Positions 1-9,243 of a stretch of 64,000 bases of DNA are shown one piece after another. Position 1 is the first letter of the stretch; each line of letters begins with the position of its first letter. The DNA is taken from NCBI GenBank assembly GCA_022865305.1, contig JALHSP010000043.1, positions 62,001-126,000 on the forward strand. The letters run 5' to 3'. Source of the DNA: Bacteroidales bacterium. GTDB taxonomy: Bacteria; Bacteroidota; Bacteroidia; Bacteroidales; VadinHA17. Both the position numbers and the translations under genes were made by a program. Under the pieces are notes generated by a model. It worked only from the letters and a program-made list of their open reading frames with translations. It was not told the origin of the DNA and made no database searches.

Positions 1-315
1 TACGGCTGGAAATGCGGGATACTGATCTGTTATGATAATAATATTATTGAGAATGTAAGGGCAACTGCATTGCTGGGGGCAGACATAATTTTCATGCCTC
101 ACGTGACGATGTGCACTCCTTCAACACGGCCCGGAGCCGGCTTTGTAGATCCTGAATTATGGAAACACAGGGAGTCTGATCCCGCATCTTTACGGAAGGA
201 GTTTGATGGCTTGAAAGGACGTGAATGGTTGTTAAAATGGCTTCCGTCAAGAGCTTATGACAATGGGCTTTACGTGGTATTTTCAAATCCCATCGGAATG
301 GATGATGACCATTAA
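1..315 (+). CDS. Carbon-nitrogen hydrolase (nitrilase family), C-terminal part, truncated
   Basis: The reading frame is open from the first base, so the 5' end lies outside the window. It contains the nitrilase nucleophile-elbow motif GILICYD, with the catalytic Cys around residue 10 of the visible part, followed by GADIIFMPH and a long LKGREWLLKWLPSRAYDN helix typical of one amidohydrolase subgroup. The frame stops directly after SNPIGMDDDH. In this family that motif is normally followed by a further 60-90 residues (a conserved strand of the type 'NG.(A/S)M(I/V)IDP(F/Y)G'). The stop codon at 313-315 overlaps the stop of the convergent oxidoreductase gene. I infer a 3' deletion, so the product is probably not functional. 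The family is clear; the substrate is unknown. Confidence 0.75.
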   Translation, partial: YGWKCGILICYDNNIIENVRATALLGADIIFMPHVTMCTPSTRPGAGFVDPELWKHRESDPASLRKEFDGLKGREWLLKWLPSRAYDNGLYVVFSNPIGMDDDH

Positions 316-1445
316 ACTTTCATCCACACATTCCCTTTTGCATTGGACTTCACGACAGCATGTATAAACTTCATTCCCCTCACGCCATCATGAACAGTCG
401 GAAATTCGGCCGTATTAAACTTCTGTTTCCGTATTGATTTTGCCGCACCTTTATAAATATTTGCTAGAGCTTCATAAATTCCTTCAGGATGCCCTGACGG
501 CATGGTATGACCTTCCTCGGCAAGCTTTTCGTTGTAACCATGGGCGGGTTTGAAAATCTTTGTCGGTTCCGTATCACTGAACATATAGAGGTAATTCGGA
601 TTTTCCTGACCCCACCTTAAGCTTGCTTTTGATCCGTAAACCGAGATAACTATATCATTCTCCAGACCTCCGCATACCTGGCTTGCCCTGATAACACCTT
701 TAAGCTTTTTATTGAAACGTAAAAGAACGGTGCCGTCAAGGTCCAGCTTTATTCCTTCTTTTACGGAATTCAGGTCGGAGAGGATCTCCTTGATCTCAAG
801 GCCGGTGGTGTATTCTATCAGGTTAAATGCATGAACCCCGATATCGCCCATGCAGCTGCTGGCACCGGCATGTTTAGGATCAAGCCTCCATACCCCGGTG
901 ATCCTGCTTCCTGTACCATGGATTATTGAATTAATCCATCCCTGGTAGTATTGCGCATCAATACGCTGAATAGTACCAAGGACTCCTTTTGCTATCAGAT
1001 CCCTCATCTGCCGGACCATCGGGTATCCCGTATATGTATGGGTCAGGGCAAAAGTAAGCTTGTTTTTTGCAACCAGTTTTTCCAGATCAAGAGCCTCTTT
1101 TACGGTAATGGTCATAGGTTTTTCGCAAACCAGATGAAAACCATTGTTAAGGAATTTCTTTGCAAAAGGATAATGAAGTGCATTGGGTGTGACAATAGCA
1201 ACAACTTCCATCCTTTCTTTTGACGGTAATGCAAGTTCAGCTTTAATAAGAGCATCAACGCTTTTATAGCATCGGTCAAGAGTGATACCCTCTTTAACAG
1301 CAAATTCCCTGCTCTTTTCATAATCAACGTCAAAGACACCACCAACAAGCTCAAAATCGTTGCATATACGTGAAGCACGGCGGTGAGCATCTCCGATGAA
1401 TGCCCCGATTCCACCTCCGATCATTCCCATTTTTATTTTTTTCAT
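312..1445 (-). CDS. Gfo/Idh/MocA family NAD(P)-dependent oxidoreductase
   Basis: The 377-residue protein opens with a Rossmann fold (GMIGGGIGAFIGDAH, residues 7-21) and has the family's EKP motif at about residues 108-110 (LVCEKPMT) and a GDIGVHAFNL motif in the C-terminal domain, the usual site of the catalytic His. Length is normal. Such enzymes oxidise or reduce sugars and sugar derivatives with NAD(P). It is the last gene of a minus-strand run that also holds an MFS transporter, a sugar isomerase/epimerase and a DUF1080 protein. This set is linked to 3-keto-sugar (oxidative glycoside) metabolism in Bacteroidetes, so a sugar C3 dehydrogenase role is a reasonable inference, not shown by the sequence. 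Its stop overlaps that of the truncated nitrilase. Confidence 0.9.
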   Translation of the reverse strand: MKKIKMGMIGGGIGAFIGDAHRRASRICNDFELVGGVFDVDYEKSREFAVKEGITLDRCYKSVDALIKAELALPSKERMEVVAIVTPNALHYPFAKKFLNNGFHLVCEKPMTITVKEALDLEKLVAKNKLTFALTHTYTGYPMVRQMRDLIAKGVLGTIQRIDAQYYQGWINSIIHGTGSRITGVWRLDPKHAGASSCMGDIGVHAFNLIEYTTGLEIKEILSDLNSVKEGIKLDLDGTVLLRFNKKLKGVIRASQVCGGLENDIVISVYGSKASLRWGQENPNYLYMFSDTEPTKIFKPAHGYNEKLAEEGHTMPSGHPEGIYEALANIYKGAAKSIRKQKFNTAEFPTVHDGVRGMKFIHAVVKSNAKGNVWMKV

Positions 1446-1530
1446 ATGAATTTCAATTATAATTAACCAGATTTAAAATTATTGTTTCATAAAATAAAGA
1501 ACCCACCCCTTGCCACTCCCTGTTTTTTCA

Positions 1531-1640
1531 CCCCCAATCCCCCTCCGATAAATCGGGATTTCATGCCGGGGGGGTAATTCAGTGCAGTTTATTAGCCCCC
1601 CTAAAGGGGGATTGGGGGGTTGCCTATTCAGGGGGGATGG
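1531..1640. repeat. C/G-rich palindromic intergenic repeat
   Basis: The spacer between the oxidoreductase and MFS genes holds CCCCCAATCCCCC at 1531-1543 and its exact reverse complement at 1606-1618, with a small inner palindrome (CCCCCCTAAAGGGGG) at about 1596-1610 and a further G-run at 1631-1636. It can fold into a long hairpin. Related elements with the same C-run / AAT / C-run logic occur at 9175-9198 and 43986-44050, and a different one at 19042-19152. No gene is visible in the 198-base spacer otherwise. Confidence 0.7.
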
Positions 1641-1643
1641 GTG

Positions 1644-2894
1644 TTATCTCTTTCTAAAATGAAGAAAAGCAAAGAAAATAATCAATACAGCAGGGACTAT
1701 TGCAACAAATCTTAATGTATGAGCGCCTCCAGTCAGAGTCGCCTGAGCCAATGCTGCTGCTTCCTGAGTGCCTGCTGCAGCTGTTTTAAGCACATCAATC
1801 ACCTGACCTGCAGGAATAGCGGCAGCAGTCTGGGAATCAAAAATTGCACCCAGCGTTGGCTGTGCTATTGCTCCGCCAAGAAAGCCAATTCCTCCCATTA
1901 TTGCGAGTCCTAGTGCACCACTCTGAGGGATATTTTCAGAAACATACCCGAGCATTGTTGGCCAGAAGAAAGCAATACCCAGTGCAAAAATGCCTGCTGA
2001 AGCAAATACCAGCACTGCTCCAGTCATATATCCCATCAGGATCAATCCGATAAAGGCTAGTATTGATGAGAATAGTAGTATTACAGTCGATTTTGTATTA
2101 TGAACAAAAGTACCGCCGAACTGGCGTGCAAGAGCCATGATACCAGAAATCCATACAAGCAGCAGGATAGGATTATCTGAAACATTTGCTAGTAATGCTG
2201 CAATCCACTGGTTAGTACCCAGTTCAGTCGCTGCTGTAAGTATCATGCAGAATGCCATAAAAAGGAACAGAGGGCTGATGCATGCTTTTAACATGTCTTT
2301 GTAGGAAAATCCTGAAACGACTCGTTCCGTCTCAGGGAATTTCTTACTAAGGAACATATATCCATAGATAAAGGTCGGTATGAGCATAATACCCATTGCC
2401 CAACGCCAGTCAGTCAGACCAATATTGTTAAATAAATAAACAACCAGACCGCCAATGACAATACCGGTCGGGAACCAGGCATGGAACCGGTTCAGACGGC
2501 GGGTCTTTTCATCAGTATACATACTGGTTATTAACGGATTACAGGCTGCCTCCACGCTGCCATTTGCAACACCTATAAATAAAGTTGAAATAAACAGGGT
2601 CCAGAAGCCAGTTGCAACAATAGTAAGAACAATACCGACAACATGACAGAAAAATGCTATAGCTAAAATCCGTCCAAGCCCGATAATATCGACCAAAGGT
2701 CCACCAAAGAACATTGCCAGGGTGAAGCCCCAGAACGCTGTTCCTACGATCCATCCTACCTGGGTATGGGTGAGGTTAAATTCAGTTGCCCATGCTTCCA
2801 CAAAAGATCCTCTTGTGGCGAAGGCCAGTGCAGTAACAACCAATGCAACACAGCTTGCATTGAATAATTGGGTTTTTTTAATTGTTGTATCCAT
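1644..2894 (-). CDS. MFS transporter, probably sugar uptake
   Basis: The 416-residue protein is hydrophobic throughout, with about twelve predicted membrane helices, as expected for the Major Facilitator Superfamily. The N-terminal half contains the loop motif region GGPLVDIIGLGRILAI between helices 2 and 3, and there is a charged central loop (about residues 190-205, SKKFPETERV). Position between a Gfo/Idh dehydrogenase and a sugar isomerase suggests it imports a sugar or sugar derivative handled by those enzymes; the substrate cannot be read from the sequence. The start ATG follows directly on a spacer of about 50 bases from the isomerase gene, so co-transcription is likely. Confidence 0.88.
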   Translation of the reverse strand: MDTTIKKTQLFNASCVALVVTALAFATRGSFVEAWATEFNLTHTQVGWIVGTAFWGFTLAMFFGGPLVDIIGLGRILAIAFFCHVVGIVLTIVATGFWTLFISTLFIGVANGSVEAACNPLITSMYTDEKTRRLNRFHAWFPTGIVIGGLVVYLFNNIGLTDWRWAMGIMLIPTFIYGYMFLSKKFPETERVVSGFSYKDMLKACISPLFLFMAFCMILTAATELGTNQWIAALLANVSDNPILLLVWISGIMALARQFGGTFVHNTKSTVILLFSSILAFIGLILMGYMTGAVLVFASAGIFALGIAFFWPTMLGYVSENIPQSGALGLAIMGGIGFLGGAIAQPTLGAIFDSQTAAAIPAGQVIDVLKTAAAGTQEAAALAQATLTGGAHTLRFVAIVPAVLIIFFAFLHFRKR

Positions 2895-2944
2895 GAAGAG
2901 GCTGGTTAAGTTAATAAGTATTAATTAGCCGGATGATTTTTATT

Positions 2945-3937
2945 CTATTTTTCAAAAGCAGAATCAAAAGCAATATTGGAAGGAAGGAAGTCCACAGCAC
3001 GGACAAAATCACACGCCTCTTTAGCTCCATGTTCACGGTCCATACCACTGTCTTCCCATTCCACCGATAAAGGTCCATTGTATCCGATACGATTTAGTGC
3101 CCTGATGATTTCTTCAAAATTGATGTTCCCTCTGCCAGGACTTCTGAAGTCCCAGTAGCGTCCTTTTGAGCCGAACTCGGTATGACCTCCGAATACGCCG
3201 GCTTCAACAGGAACCTCTGACCAGCCGACATCTTTCATATGAACATGGAAGATCCTGTCTCCGAATGTATGTATAAACTCAACATAATCAACTCCCTGAT
3301 ATCCGAAATGTGAAGGATCGTAGTTGAATCCGAATGCGGGATGATTGTTAACTGCTTTCAGAGCTCTCCTTGCTGAGGTGATGTCGAAAGCAATTTCGGT
3401 TGGATGAACTTCGAGAGCGAAACGAATCCCAAGCTTTTTGTATGCATCGAGAACTGGTTTCCAGCGTCTGGCAAATTCTTTATAACCATCATCAATCATT
3501 TTTGGCATAACGGGAGGAAATGAATAAACAAGATGCCAAATCGGACTTCCTGTGAATCCGTTTACAACCGATACGCCAAGCCTTTTTGCAGCTTCAGCTG
3601 TTTTTATCATTTCCTCTGCAGCGCGTTTCCGGACACCTTCCGGTTTGCCATCTCCCCAGACATAAGCCGGAAGAATACTTTTATGCCTTTCATCAATCTG
3701 ATCTGCAACAGCCTGTCCGACAAGGTGATTTGATATTGAGAATACCTTCAGCCCGTATTTGTCAAGCAATTTGCGTTTTGATTTGCAGTAAGCATCATTT
3801 GCTTTATTTACCTCAAAGTGATCGCCCCAACATGCCAGTTCCAGTCCGTCATATCCGAACGATTTAGCTTTCTGACATACTTTTTCAAGAGGCAGATCGG
3901 CCCATTGGCCTGTGAATAGTGTAACTGGTCTGCTCAT
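2945..3937 (-). CDS. Sugar phosphate isomerase/epimerase family protein (TIM barrel)
   Basis: This 330-residue protein belongs to the xylose-isomerase-like/AP-endonuclease-2 TIM-barrel family. The metal ligands of the family can be followed in order: Glu in [10 protein letters not shown], Asp and His in [11 protein letters not shown], His in [11 protein letters not shown], and Glu in LSVEWEDSG. It has no signal peptide, so it is cytoplasmic. These proteins isomerise or epimerise sugars; in the present context (Gfo/Idh enzyme, MFS transporter, DUF1080 protein) it probably acts on an oxidised sugar intermediate. A second member of the family, exported, is at 51430-52356. Confidence 0.88.
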   Translation of the reverse strand: MSRPVTLFTGQWADLPLEKVCQKAKSFGYDGLELACWGDHFEVNKANDAYCKSKRKLLDKYGLKVFSISNHLVGQAVADQIDERHKSILPAYVWGDGKPEGVRKRAAEEMIKTAEAAKRLGVSVVNGFTGSPIWHLVYSFPPVMPKMIDDGYKEFARRWKPVLDAYKKLGIRFALEVHPTEIAFDITSARRALKAVNNHPAFGFNYDPSHFGYQGVDYVEFIHTFGDRIFHVHMKDVGWSEVPVEAGVFGGHTEFGSKGRYWDFRSPGRGNINFEEIIRALNRIGYNGPLSVEWEDSGMDREHGAKEACDFVRAVDFLPSNIAFDSAFEK

Positions 3938-3990
3938 AAGTTTAAAGTTAGTTTTGTTTAATGAATAATCATTCTAATTTTTTTATATCA

Positions 3991-4055
3991 GTTCCTCGTT
4001 GCTTGTTGCTCGTTGCTAGTTATTTATTTTAACCAGCAACCAGTAACCAGCAACC
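3991..4055. repeat. Two facing arrays of degenerate heptamers
   Basis: On the plus strand five consecutive heptamers of the form GTTNCTN or GTTATTT run from 3991 to 4025. After five bases, three copies of AACCAGN (4031-4051) plus a partial one follow, which are the complement of the first set. The two halves pair (GTTGCTAGTTA at 4012-4022 with TAACCAGCAAC at 4030-4040, one mismatch), so the element can form a hairpin. It lies between the isomerase gene and the DUF1080 gene and shares its style, not its sequence, with arrays at 18170, 24655 and 51334. Confidence 0.75.
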
Positions 4056-4061
4056 TTTTAT

Positions 4062-4847
4062 TCACAGTTCTCTTATCCAGATATTCCTGAAAGCTACAGG
4101 ATTACCATGGTCCTGAAGTTGAAGGCTTCCAGGGCCATGTGCTTTAATGAAAGCTTGAGGAATTTTAGTGTAATCAGTTGGTCCACTTAAGCTTACATTA
4201 TTCTGAACCAAAACCCCGTTATGCAGTACTGTGACCCTTGGAGGAGTAAAATATGTGATCGAATCTTTATTGAAAGTAGGAGCAGTATATATAATGTCAT
4301 AGGTTTGCCATTCACCTGGTCCTCTGCTTGCATTTACCAGTGGGGGGAACTGCTTATAAATGCTTGCTGCCTGGCCATGGCGATAAGTACGGTTATTATA
4401 GCTATCTAGTACCTGAACTTCATAACGCTCCTGAAGAAATACACCACTGTTTCCTCTGCCCTGGCTTTCACCGGTTACTTCAGAAGGTGTCTTCCATTCA
4501 ATATGCAGCTGGATACTGGAAAACTTCCGTTTTGTCTGTATAAAACCGGATCCCTTGACACTGATCAGGGTGCCATCCTTAACGATCCACTTTGAAGGAT
4601 TACCCCTGGTATCTTCCCATTCTGTGTTTATATCTTTTCCATCAAATAAAACTATCGCATCAGATGGAGGATCCCGGTCTGTTGCACCAGGTTTAATAAT
4701 TTCAACTTCAGGATCCATGATCTCTACCATACCAGGTGTCATCCTGTAAGGATCAACCGGCTTTAGGGTTAGTTGTGTCTGCTGTGCATGGACACTAAAA
4801 GCGGCCACTGCCGGTAACAAGATAATACTGCAAAAAATTTTCTTCAT
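4062..4847 (-). CDS. DUF1080 (3-keto-disaccharide hydrolase-like) family protein, exported
   Basis: The protein of 261 residues starts with a signal peptide (KKIFCSIILLPAVAAFSVHAQ), which is why the ATG at 4845-4847 is preferred over an in-frame ATG 33 codons upstream. The mature part is a concanavalin-like jelly roll with the family hallmarks VLFDGKDINTEWED, WIVKDGTLIS, QLHIEWKTP and GRGNSGVFLQERYEVQVLDS. DUF1080 proteins have been linked to cleavage of 3-keto-glycosides, and many sit beside Gfo/Idh dehydrogenases and sugar isomerases, as here. Location is probably periplasmic. The exact substrate is not evident. Confidence 0.9.
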   Translation of the reverse strand: MKKIFCSIILLPAVAAFSVHAQQTQLTLKPVDPYRMTPGMVEIMDPEVEIIKPGATDRDPPSDAIVLFDGKDINTEWEDTRGNPSKWIVKDGTLISVKGSGFIQTKRKFSSIQLHIEWKTPSEVTGESQGRGNSGVFLQERYEVQVLDSYNNRTYRHGQAASIYKQFPPLVNASRGPGEWQTYDIIYTAPTFNKDSITYFTPPRVTVLHNGVLVQNNVSLSGPTDYTKIPQAFIKAHGPGSLQLQDHGNPVAFRNIWIREL

Positions 4848-5020
4848 ATTTCTATAGTTTGGTTTATAAGTGAATAAATTACATTCATTATGATTTACCT
4901 CTGAATTTTCCCTAACAAGGTTAATAAATTCTGATGTAAAAATCAACTTGTTTATGCCTGTTTATAAAAAAAAATATCTGTATCCTATCCTCATTTCCCA
5001 ATCTTAAACTACTCTAATCC

Positions 5021-8000
5021 TCATAATTTTGGTACTCTTCCTGTGGTCCATGGTGCACCAATAGCATCAAGCTGTTTCTCAAGCCTTTGAAGGTCTTCTC
5101 CTGCTTTGGTTACCCGGGCAAGAACAGGAGGAAATTCAGATTTGAGCACGATAAGCTGATCTTTTGCGATCTGTGAAATATTACTGCTCAGGCTATAGCT
5201 TGTAATTGCGATTTCATTGAGTCTGTCATAAAGCGGAACATCTGTGGGCGGTATTTCTTCCGAGCTGGCTTTTGCTTCAGGACCTCTGAACCTGAAAATA
5301 ACCGATTCCAGTTCAGATATAAGTCTTCCTGCTTCCTTTTTCATTTCAGATGTAGATGCAGGAGTTAGCTGAAGAGCCTGCATCACGGCATTAGCTTTTG
5401 AAAGGAGCTCGTTTGTATAATTCAATGTCCCGTAAATAGTCCGTGCATAATCGGATGCTTCTTTCAGCCATGTCAGTTTAGCCTGGTTGTCTGTTGCCGG
5501 GAATGTAACTATATCAAGCGGTTTGCATGTAAAAGAAACAGGTACTGAAAGTTCTTTTGTCTCACCCTTTGCATATATGGCAAGAGAAACCTTATATGTG
5601 CCCGGCATTGCCATTATTCCGTTCCTGCCTGAACTTAGAGGATCAAATTTAGTTGTGGTGACCGGAGAGAAACCTGAATAAGTGAAGTTCCAGTTTACCC
5701 TGTTTACTCCTTTTGAGGCTGATTTAAAGATCTGTCTGACTACATTATTGTTTTCATCAGTAATTGTAAAAATAAGGTATGGCTTGATCTCTTTTTCTTC
5801 CGTCTGGAGTGTCAGATAATCAGGCTGTGGAATTTTTTCTCCTTTTTCAAACAGTGCTTTTTCTTTTTCCTGCCTTATTGCTTTACCGGTTTTGGGGACC
5901 TCTTTTATAAAATATGTTATTGATGCGCCATAAGGCGGATTGTCTGCTTTAAAATAGGTTGAACCCTGGTTGGAGAAACCAGATGTCTCAACAAACATTT
6001 TAGCTTCTTTGACAGGAAAGATATGAGCTTCTTTATCAAGAATATCCTTGCTGAAATTTCTTAGCGGGGAATAATCATCAAGGATATAAATTCCTCTTCC
6101 GAATGTTGAAATCACCAGATCCGTTTCACGCTCCTGTACAGCAATGTCGCGAACCGCTGATGTAGGCAATCCGGATTTAAATTCAATCCATTCATTGCCA
6201 CCGTCAACTGAAAAATAGAATGCAAATTCAGACCCGGCGAAAAGAAGATTCGGGTTGACCGGATCCTGCTCTAGTGTGTGAATACTCCCGTTTACAGGAA
6301 GTTTATTTGTTATCATTGTCCAGTTCTTTCCCTTGTCTGTACTTTTAAGGATATATGGTTTGAAATCGTCCTGCAGCATATTATTGAATGAGGCATAGAC
6401 TATATTTTCGTTGAACTTATCCGGAAGTATATCACTCACGTAGGTATATTCAGGAACACCGGGGAATGAAGTTATCCTGGTCCATTTCTTTCCACCGTCT
6501 TCGGTTACTGCGATAATCCCATCATCAGTTCCTGCATAGAGCAGATCTTTCTTTACCTTTGATTCAGCAAGGGATACTATCAACCCCCAGAGTGAGGTGG
6601 ATACATCCTTTGTTAACGCATCAACACTCCAGTATTTACCCATCACTTTAAACTGGTTACGATCTTCATTCCTGGTAAGGTCATCCGAAATAACTTCCCA
6701 GCTATGACCACGATCATTGCTTCTGAAAACTTTATTGGCAGCCATATAGATCCTTTCTCTCTGGTGAGGGCTTATAATAAGAGGAGCATCCCAGTACCAC
6801 CGGTAAGTTTTTTCTCCTTCAGGGGGTATTGGTTTTATGCTGACAGTTTCTCCGCTCTTCTTATCGTACAGAAAGGCATTTCCATACTGGTATTCGGTAA
6901 AAACGATATTTTCATCGACCGGATCGATTGCAACCCAGAAACCGTCACCGCCCATAGTTACGAACCAGTCATCATTAATAACACCATCTCTGTCTGTATT
7001 CCCTGACGGACCGCCCATGGAATTGTTATCCTGGGTTCCTCCGTATACATTATAGAATGGCAATGCATTATCAACATTTACCCTGTAGAATTGTGTTACT
7101 GGCAGATTTGATTTGAATATGTAGTTCTTTCCTTCATCATATGTCTCGTAGATACCTCCGTCACCCCCGATATAAAGGTGTTTTGTATCATCCGGATCGA
7201 TCCACAGAGCATGGTCGTCAACATGTCTTTGATTATTACCGACAGCATTCCAGGTTTTTCCTCCGTCGAGTGTTACCTGCGACACAGTCTCGACACTATA
7301 TACTTTATCAACATTCTCAGGATCACAATATATCTCATTATAGTATTGACCGCTTGATGCATGAGAACTCATCTTTTCCCATGATGCTCCCCTGTTTAAC
7401 GACCTGAAAAAACCACTTGTTTCACCGGCGGCTTCCATGATGATATAGAGTACATCAGGATTAACAGGAGAAATCGCAATACCCATACCGCCGATATCTC
7501 CGGATGGAAGGCCTTTCATTATTTTATCCCATGTTTTACCGGCATCTTTTGATTTATACACTGCCGATTCGGGACCGCCGCCGATCTTGGTATAGACATG
7601 TCTCCTCCTCTGTTCTGAAGTTGCGTAAAGCACGTCAGGATTGCGGGGATCCATCACGATATTGTTGATTCCGGTATTCTCACTGATATCCAGCACCTTG
7701 TTCCATGTTTTTCCTCCGTCAGTTGTTTTATACAGCCCTCGCTCACCTCCTGGTCCCCATATTGAACCTTCCGCAGCAACATAAACGACATCGGAATTGC
7801 GCGGATCAATTTCAATCATCCCTATCTGTCTGGAATCCTTAAGTCCCATATTCTTCCAGTTTGCACCTCCGTCCTCGGATTTGTAAATACCATCACCATA
7901 ACCAAGCTGGCGCTGATGGTTATTCTCTCCTGTACCTGCCCAGATTACATAAGGATTGTTCGGATCCATCTTAAGACATCCGATGGCATAAGCCCCGTAG

Positions 8001-8296
8001 TTATCGAATATTGGTGACCAGGTAGTACCGTTATTGGTGGTTTTCCAGATGTTACCTGCAGAAACAGCAACATATATCTCAGAATGATTTTCAGGATTGA
8101 CTGCAAAATCAGAGATCCTTCCCGATGCCCAGGCAGGACCAATACTTCTGAAGGATAGACCGGAAAAGGTTGATGAGCTAATTCCTGTTTCTTTTTTCTC
8201 AGGTTCTTTTGCAGCTTCTTTCTTTTTTTGAGCCGAAACCGGAATAAAACAGAAAAATATCCCTAAAAACAGGGTTATGAGAATTCTTCTTTTCAT
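5021..8296 (-). CDS. Secreted VPS10/BNR-repeat beta-propeller protein (sortilin-like glycosyl hydrolase fold)
   Basis: The 1091-residue protein has a signal peptide (RRILITLFLGIFFCFIPVSAQ) followed by many BNR/Asp-box repeats of the S.DGG..W type (for example KSEDGGANWKNMG, KTTDGGKTWNKV, KSKDAGKTWDKI, VTEDGGKKWTRI), spread over about residues 70-720. This is the double propeller of the VPS10/sortilin domain. After it come a beta-sandwich-like region, with a motif usual before Por-type sorting but no clear type IX C-terminal signal, and a helical tail rich in Leu and Glu (about residues 960-1070). Bacteroidetes carry several such proteins, often annotated as glycosyl hydrolases; activity is mostly unproven. 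It stands alone, with divergent transcription from the nitroreductase gene. Confidence 0.85.
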   Translation of the reverse strand: MKRRILITLFLGIFFCFIPVSAQKKKEAAKEPEKKETGISSSTFSGLSFRSIGPAWASGRISDFAVNPENHSEIYVAVSAGNIWKTTNNGTTWSPIFDNYGAYAIGCLKMDPNNPYVIWAGTGENNHQRQLGYGDGIYKSEDGGANWKNMGLKDSRQIGMIEIDPRNSDVVYVAAEGSIWGPGGERGLYKTTDGGKTWNKVLDISENTGINNIVMDPRNPDVLYATSEQRRRHVYTKIGGGPESAVYKSKDAGKTWDKIMKGLPSGDIGGMGIAISPVNPDVLYIIMEAAGETSGFFRSLNRGASWEKMSSHASSGQYYNEIYCDPENVDKVYSVETVSQVTLDGGKTWNAVGNNQRHVDDHALWIDPDDTKHLYIGGDGGIYETYDEGKNYIFKSNLPVTQFYRVNVDNALPFYNVYGGTQDNNSMGGPSGNTDRDGVINDDWFVTMGGDGFWVAIDPVDENIVFTEYQYGNAFLYDKKSGETVSIKPIPPEGEKTYRWYWDAPLIISPHQRERIYMAANKVFRSNDRGHSWEVISDDLTRNEDRNQFKVMGKYWSVDALTKDVSTSLWGLIVSLAESKVKKDLLYAGTDDGIIAVTEDGGKKWTRITSFPGVPEYTYVSDILPDKFNENIVYASFNNMLQDDFKPYILKSTDKGKNWTMITNKLPVNGSIHTLEQDPVNPNLLFAGSEFAFYFSVDGGNEWIEFKSGLPTSAVRDIAVQERETDLVISTFGRGIYILDDYSPLRNFSKDILDKEAHIFPVKEAKMFVETSGFSNQGSTYFKADNPPYGASITYFIKEVPKTGKAIRQEKEKALFEKGEKIPQPDYLTLQTEEKEIKPYLIFTITDENNNVVRQIFKSASKGVNRVNWNFTYSGFSPVTTTKFDPLSSGRNGIMAMPGTYKVSLAIYAKGETKELSVPVSFTCKPLDIVTFPATDNQAKLTWLKEASDYARTIYGTLNYTNELLSKANAVMQALQLTPASTSEMKKEAGRLISELESVIFRFRGPEAKASSEEIPPTDVPLYDRLNEIAITSYSLSSNISQIAKDQLIVLKSEFPPVLARVTKAGEDLQRLEKQLDAIGAPWTTGRVPKL

Positions 8297-8376
8297 AGTA
8301 TTATTGATTGAATGATTATTTTATTTCGAATCATGCTAAGATAAGAAAATCCTTCTCAACCATTCTGCAGGTTTTG

Positions 8377-8393
8377 AAGGAAATTGTTTCCTT
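8377..8393. promoter_or_regulatory. Short perfect dyad in the divergent promoter region
   Basis: AAGGAAA, three bases, TTTCCTT lies 26 bases upstream of the nitroreductase start and directly behind a TTTG (8373-8376) that could be a -33 element. Its position between two divergent genes suits an operator, but the arms are short and the -7 box is poor. It could equally be chance. Confidence 0.2.
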
Positions 8394-8418
8394 TGTATTA
8401 TATTCTATTACATAAAAA

Positions 8419-9174
8419 ATGGCTAAGATTTCTGATTTATTACTTGAGCGCAGGACTATACGAAAATATTCCGGTAAACCCGTTGATGATGTGCTGCTGA
8501 GAGATCTCCTGAAAGGCGGCTGCCGTACTTCCACAACAGGGAATATGCAGGTTTACAGTATTATTATAACGAGGGACGGTGCAAAGAAAAGAGAGCTGGC
8601 TCCATTCCATTTTAATCAGAAGATGGTGACTGAAGCACCGGTAGTATTGACATTCTGTGCAGATTTTAACAGATTCAACAAATGGTGCAAAGAGAGAAAT
8701 GCAGAACCTGGATATGATAATTTTCTTTCATTTTTCACTGCTGCAATTGATGCGCTCCTTGTTGCACAAACCGTTTGCATTGCAGCTGAAGCGAAAGGTC
8801 TGGGTATATGCTACCTGGGAACTACTACATATATGGCTCACAAAATCATTGAAACTTTGAAGCTGCCAAAGGGCGTGGTACCGGTTACAACGGTTACTCT
8901 CGGATGGCCTGACGAAAAACCCGAACAGGTCGACAGGTTACCACTGGAATCAATAATTCATTATGAAGTTTACCAGGATTATAATGACATGGATATTAAT
9001 ATGTACTACAGCGAGAAGGAGAACAGGGAAGACTCACGGCAGTTTGTGAAAGAGAATAGCAAAGAAACACTTGCCCAGGTATTTACTGATGTCCGGTACA
9101 AAAAAGATGACAGTGTTCATTTTTCGAAAATATTATTACAGGTACTTAAGGACCAGGGATTTATGAATCAATAG
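8419..9174 (+). CDS. Nitroreductase family protein (FMN-dependent NAD(P)H oxidoreductase)
   Basis: The 251-residue protein has the FMN-binding start of the nitroreductase family (LLERRTIRKYSGKPV, residues 8-22), the CRTSTTGNMQVYSIIIT segment, the central dimer helix (FFTAAIDALLVAQTVCIAAEAKGLGICYLG) and the C-terminal VTLGWPDEKP motif. Overall it resembles NfsA-type enzymes that reduce nitro compounds, quinones or flavins with NAD(P)H. It is cytoplasmic with no signal peptide. The gene stands alone and ends in a C/G-rich palindrome. The physiological substrate is unknown. Confidence 0.9.
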   Translation: MAKISDLLLERRTIRKYSGKPVDDVLLRDLLKGGCRTSTTGNMQVYSIIITRDGAKKRELAPFHFNQKMVTEAPVVLTFCADFNRFNKWCKERNAEPGYDNFLSFFTAAIDALLVAQTVCIAAEAKGLGICYLGTTTYMAHKIIETLKLPKGVVPVTTVTLGWPDEKPEQVDRLPLESIIHYEVYQDYNDMDINMYYSEKENREDSRQFVKENSKETLAQVFTDVRYKKDDSVHFSKILLQVLKDQGFMNQ

Positions 9175-9198
9175 CCCCCCTTCAGGGGGGATGGGGGG
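9175..9198. repeat. C/G-rich palindromic repeat after the nitroreductase gene
   Basis: CCCCCC, TTCA, GGGGGG (9175-9190) follows the stop codon with no gap and is continued by ATGGGGGG. It can form a six-pair hairpin but has no T-run, so it is not a standard terminator. It belongs to the same dispersed family as the elements at 1531-1640 and 43986-44050. Confidence 0.65.
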
Positions 9199-9243
9199 TA
9201 AGACGAAATGAGTAAATACATTTAATAATTAACATACTTTCAA

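Noticed and set aside
3991-4055. Heptamer arrays considered as CRISPR or as terminators
   Set aside because: Units are 7 bases without spacers, so no CRISPR. There is no T-run after the hairpin and stems carry a mismatch.
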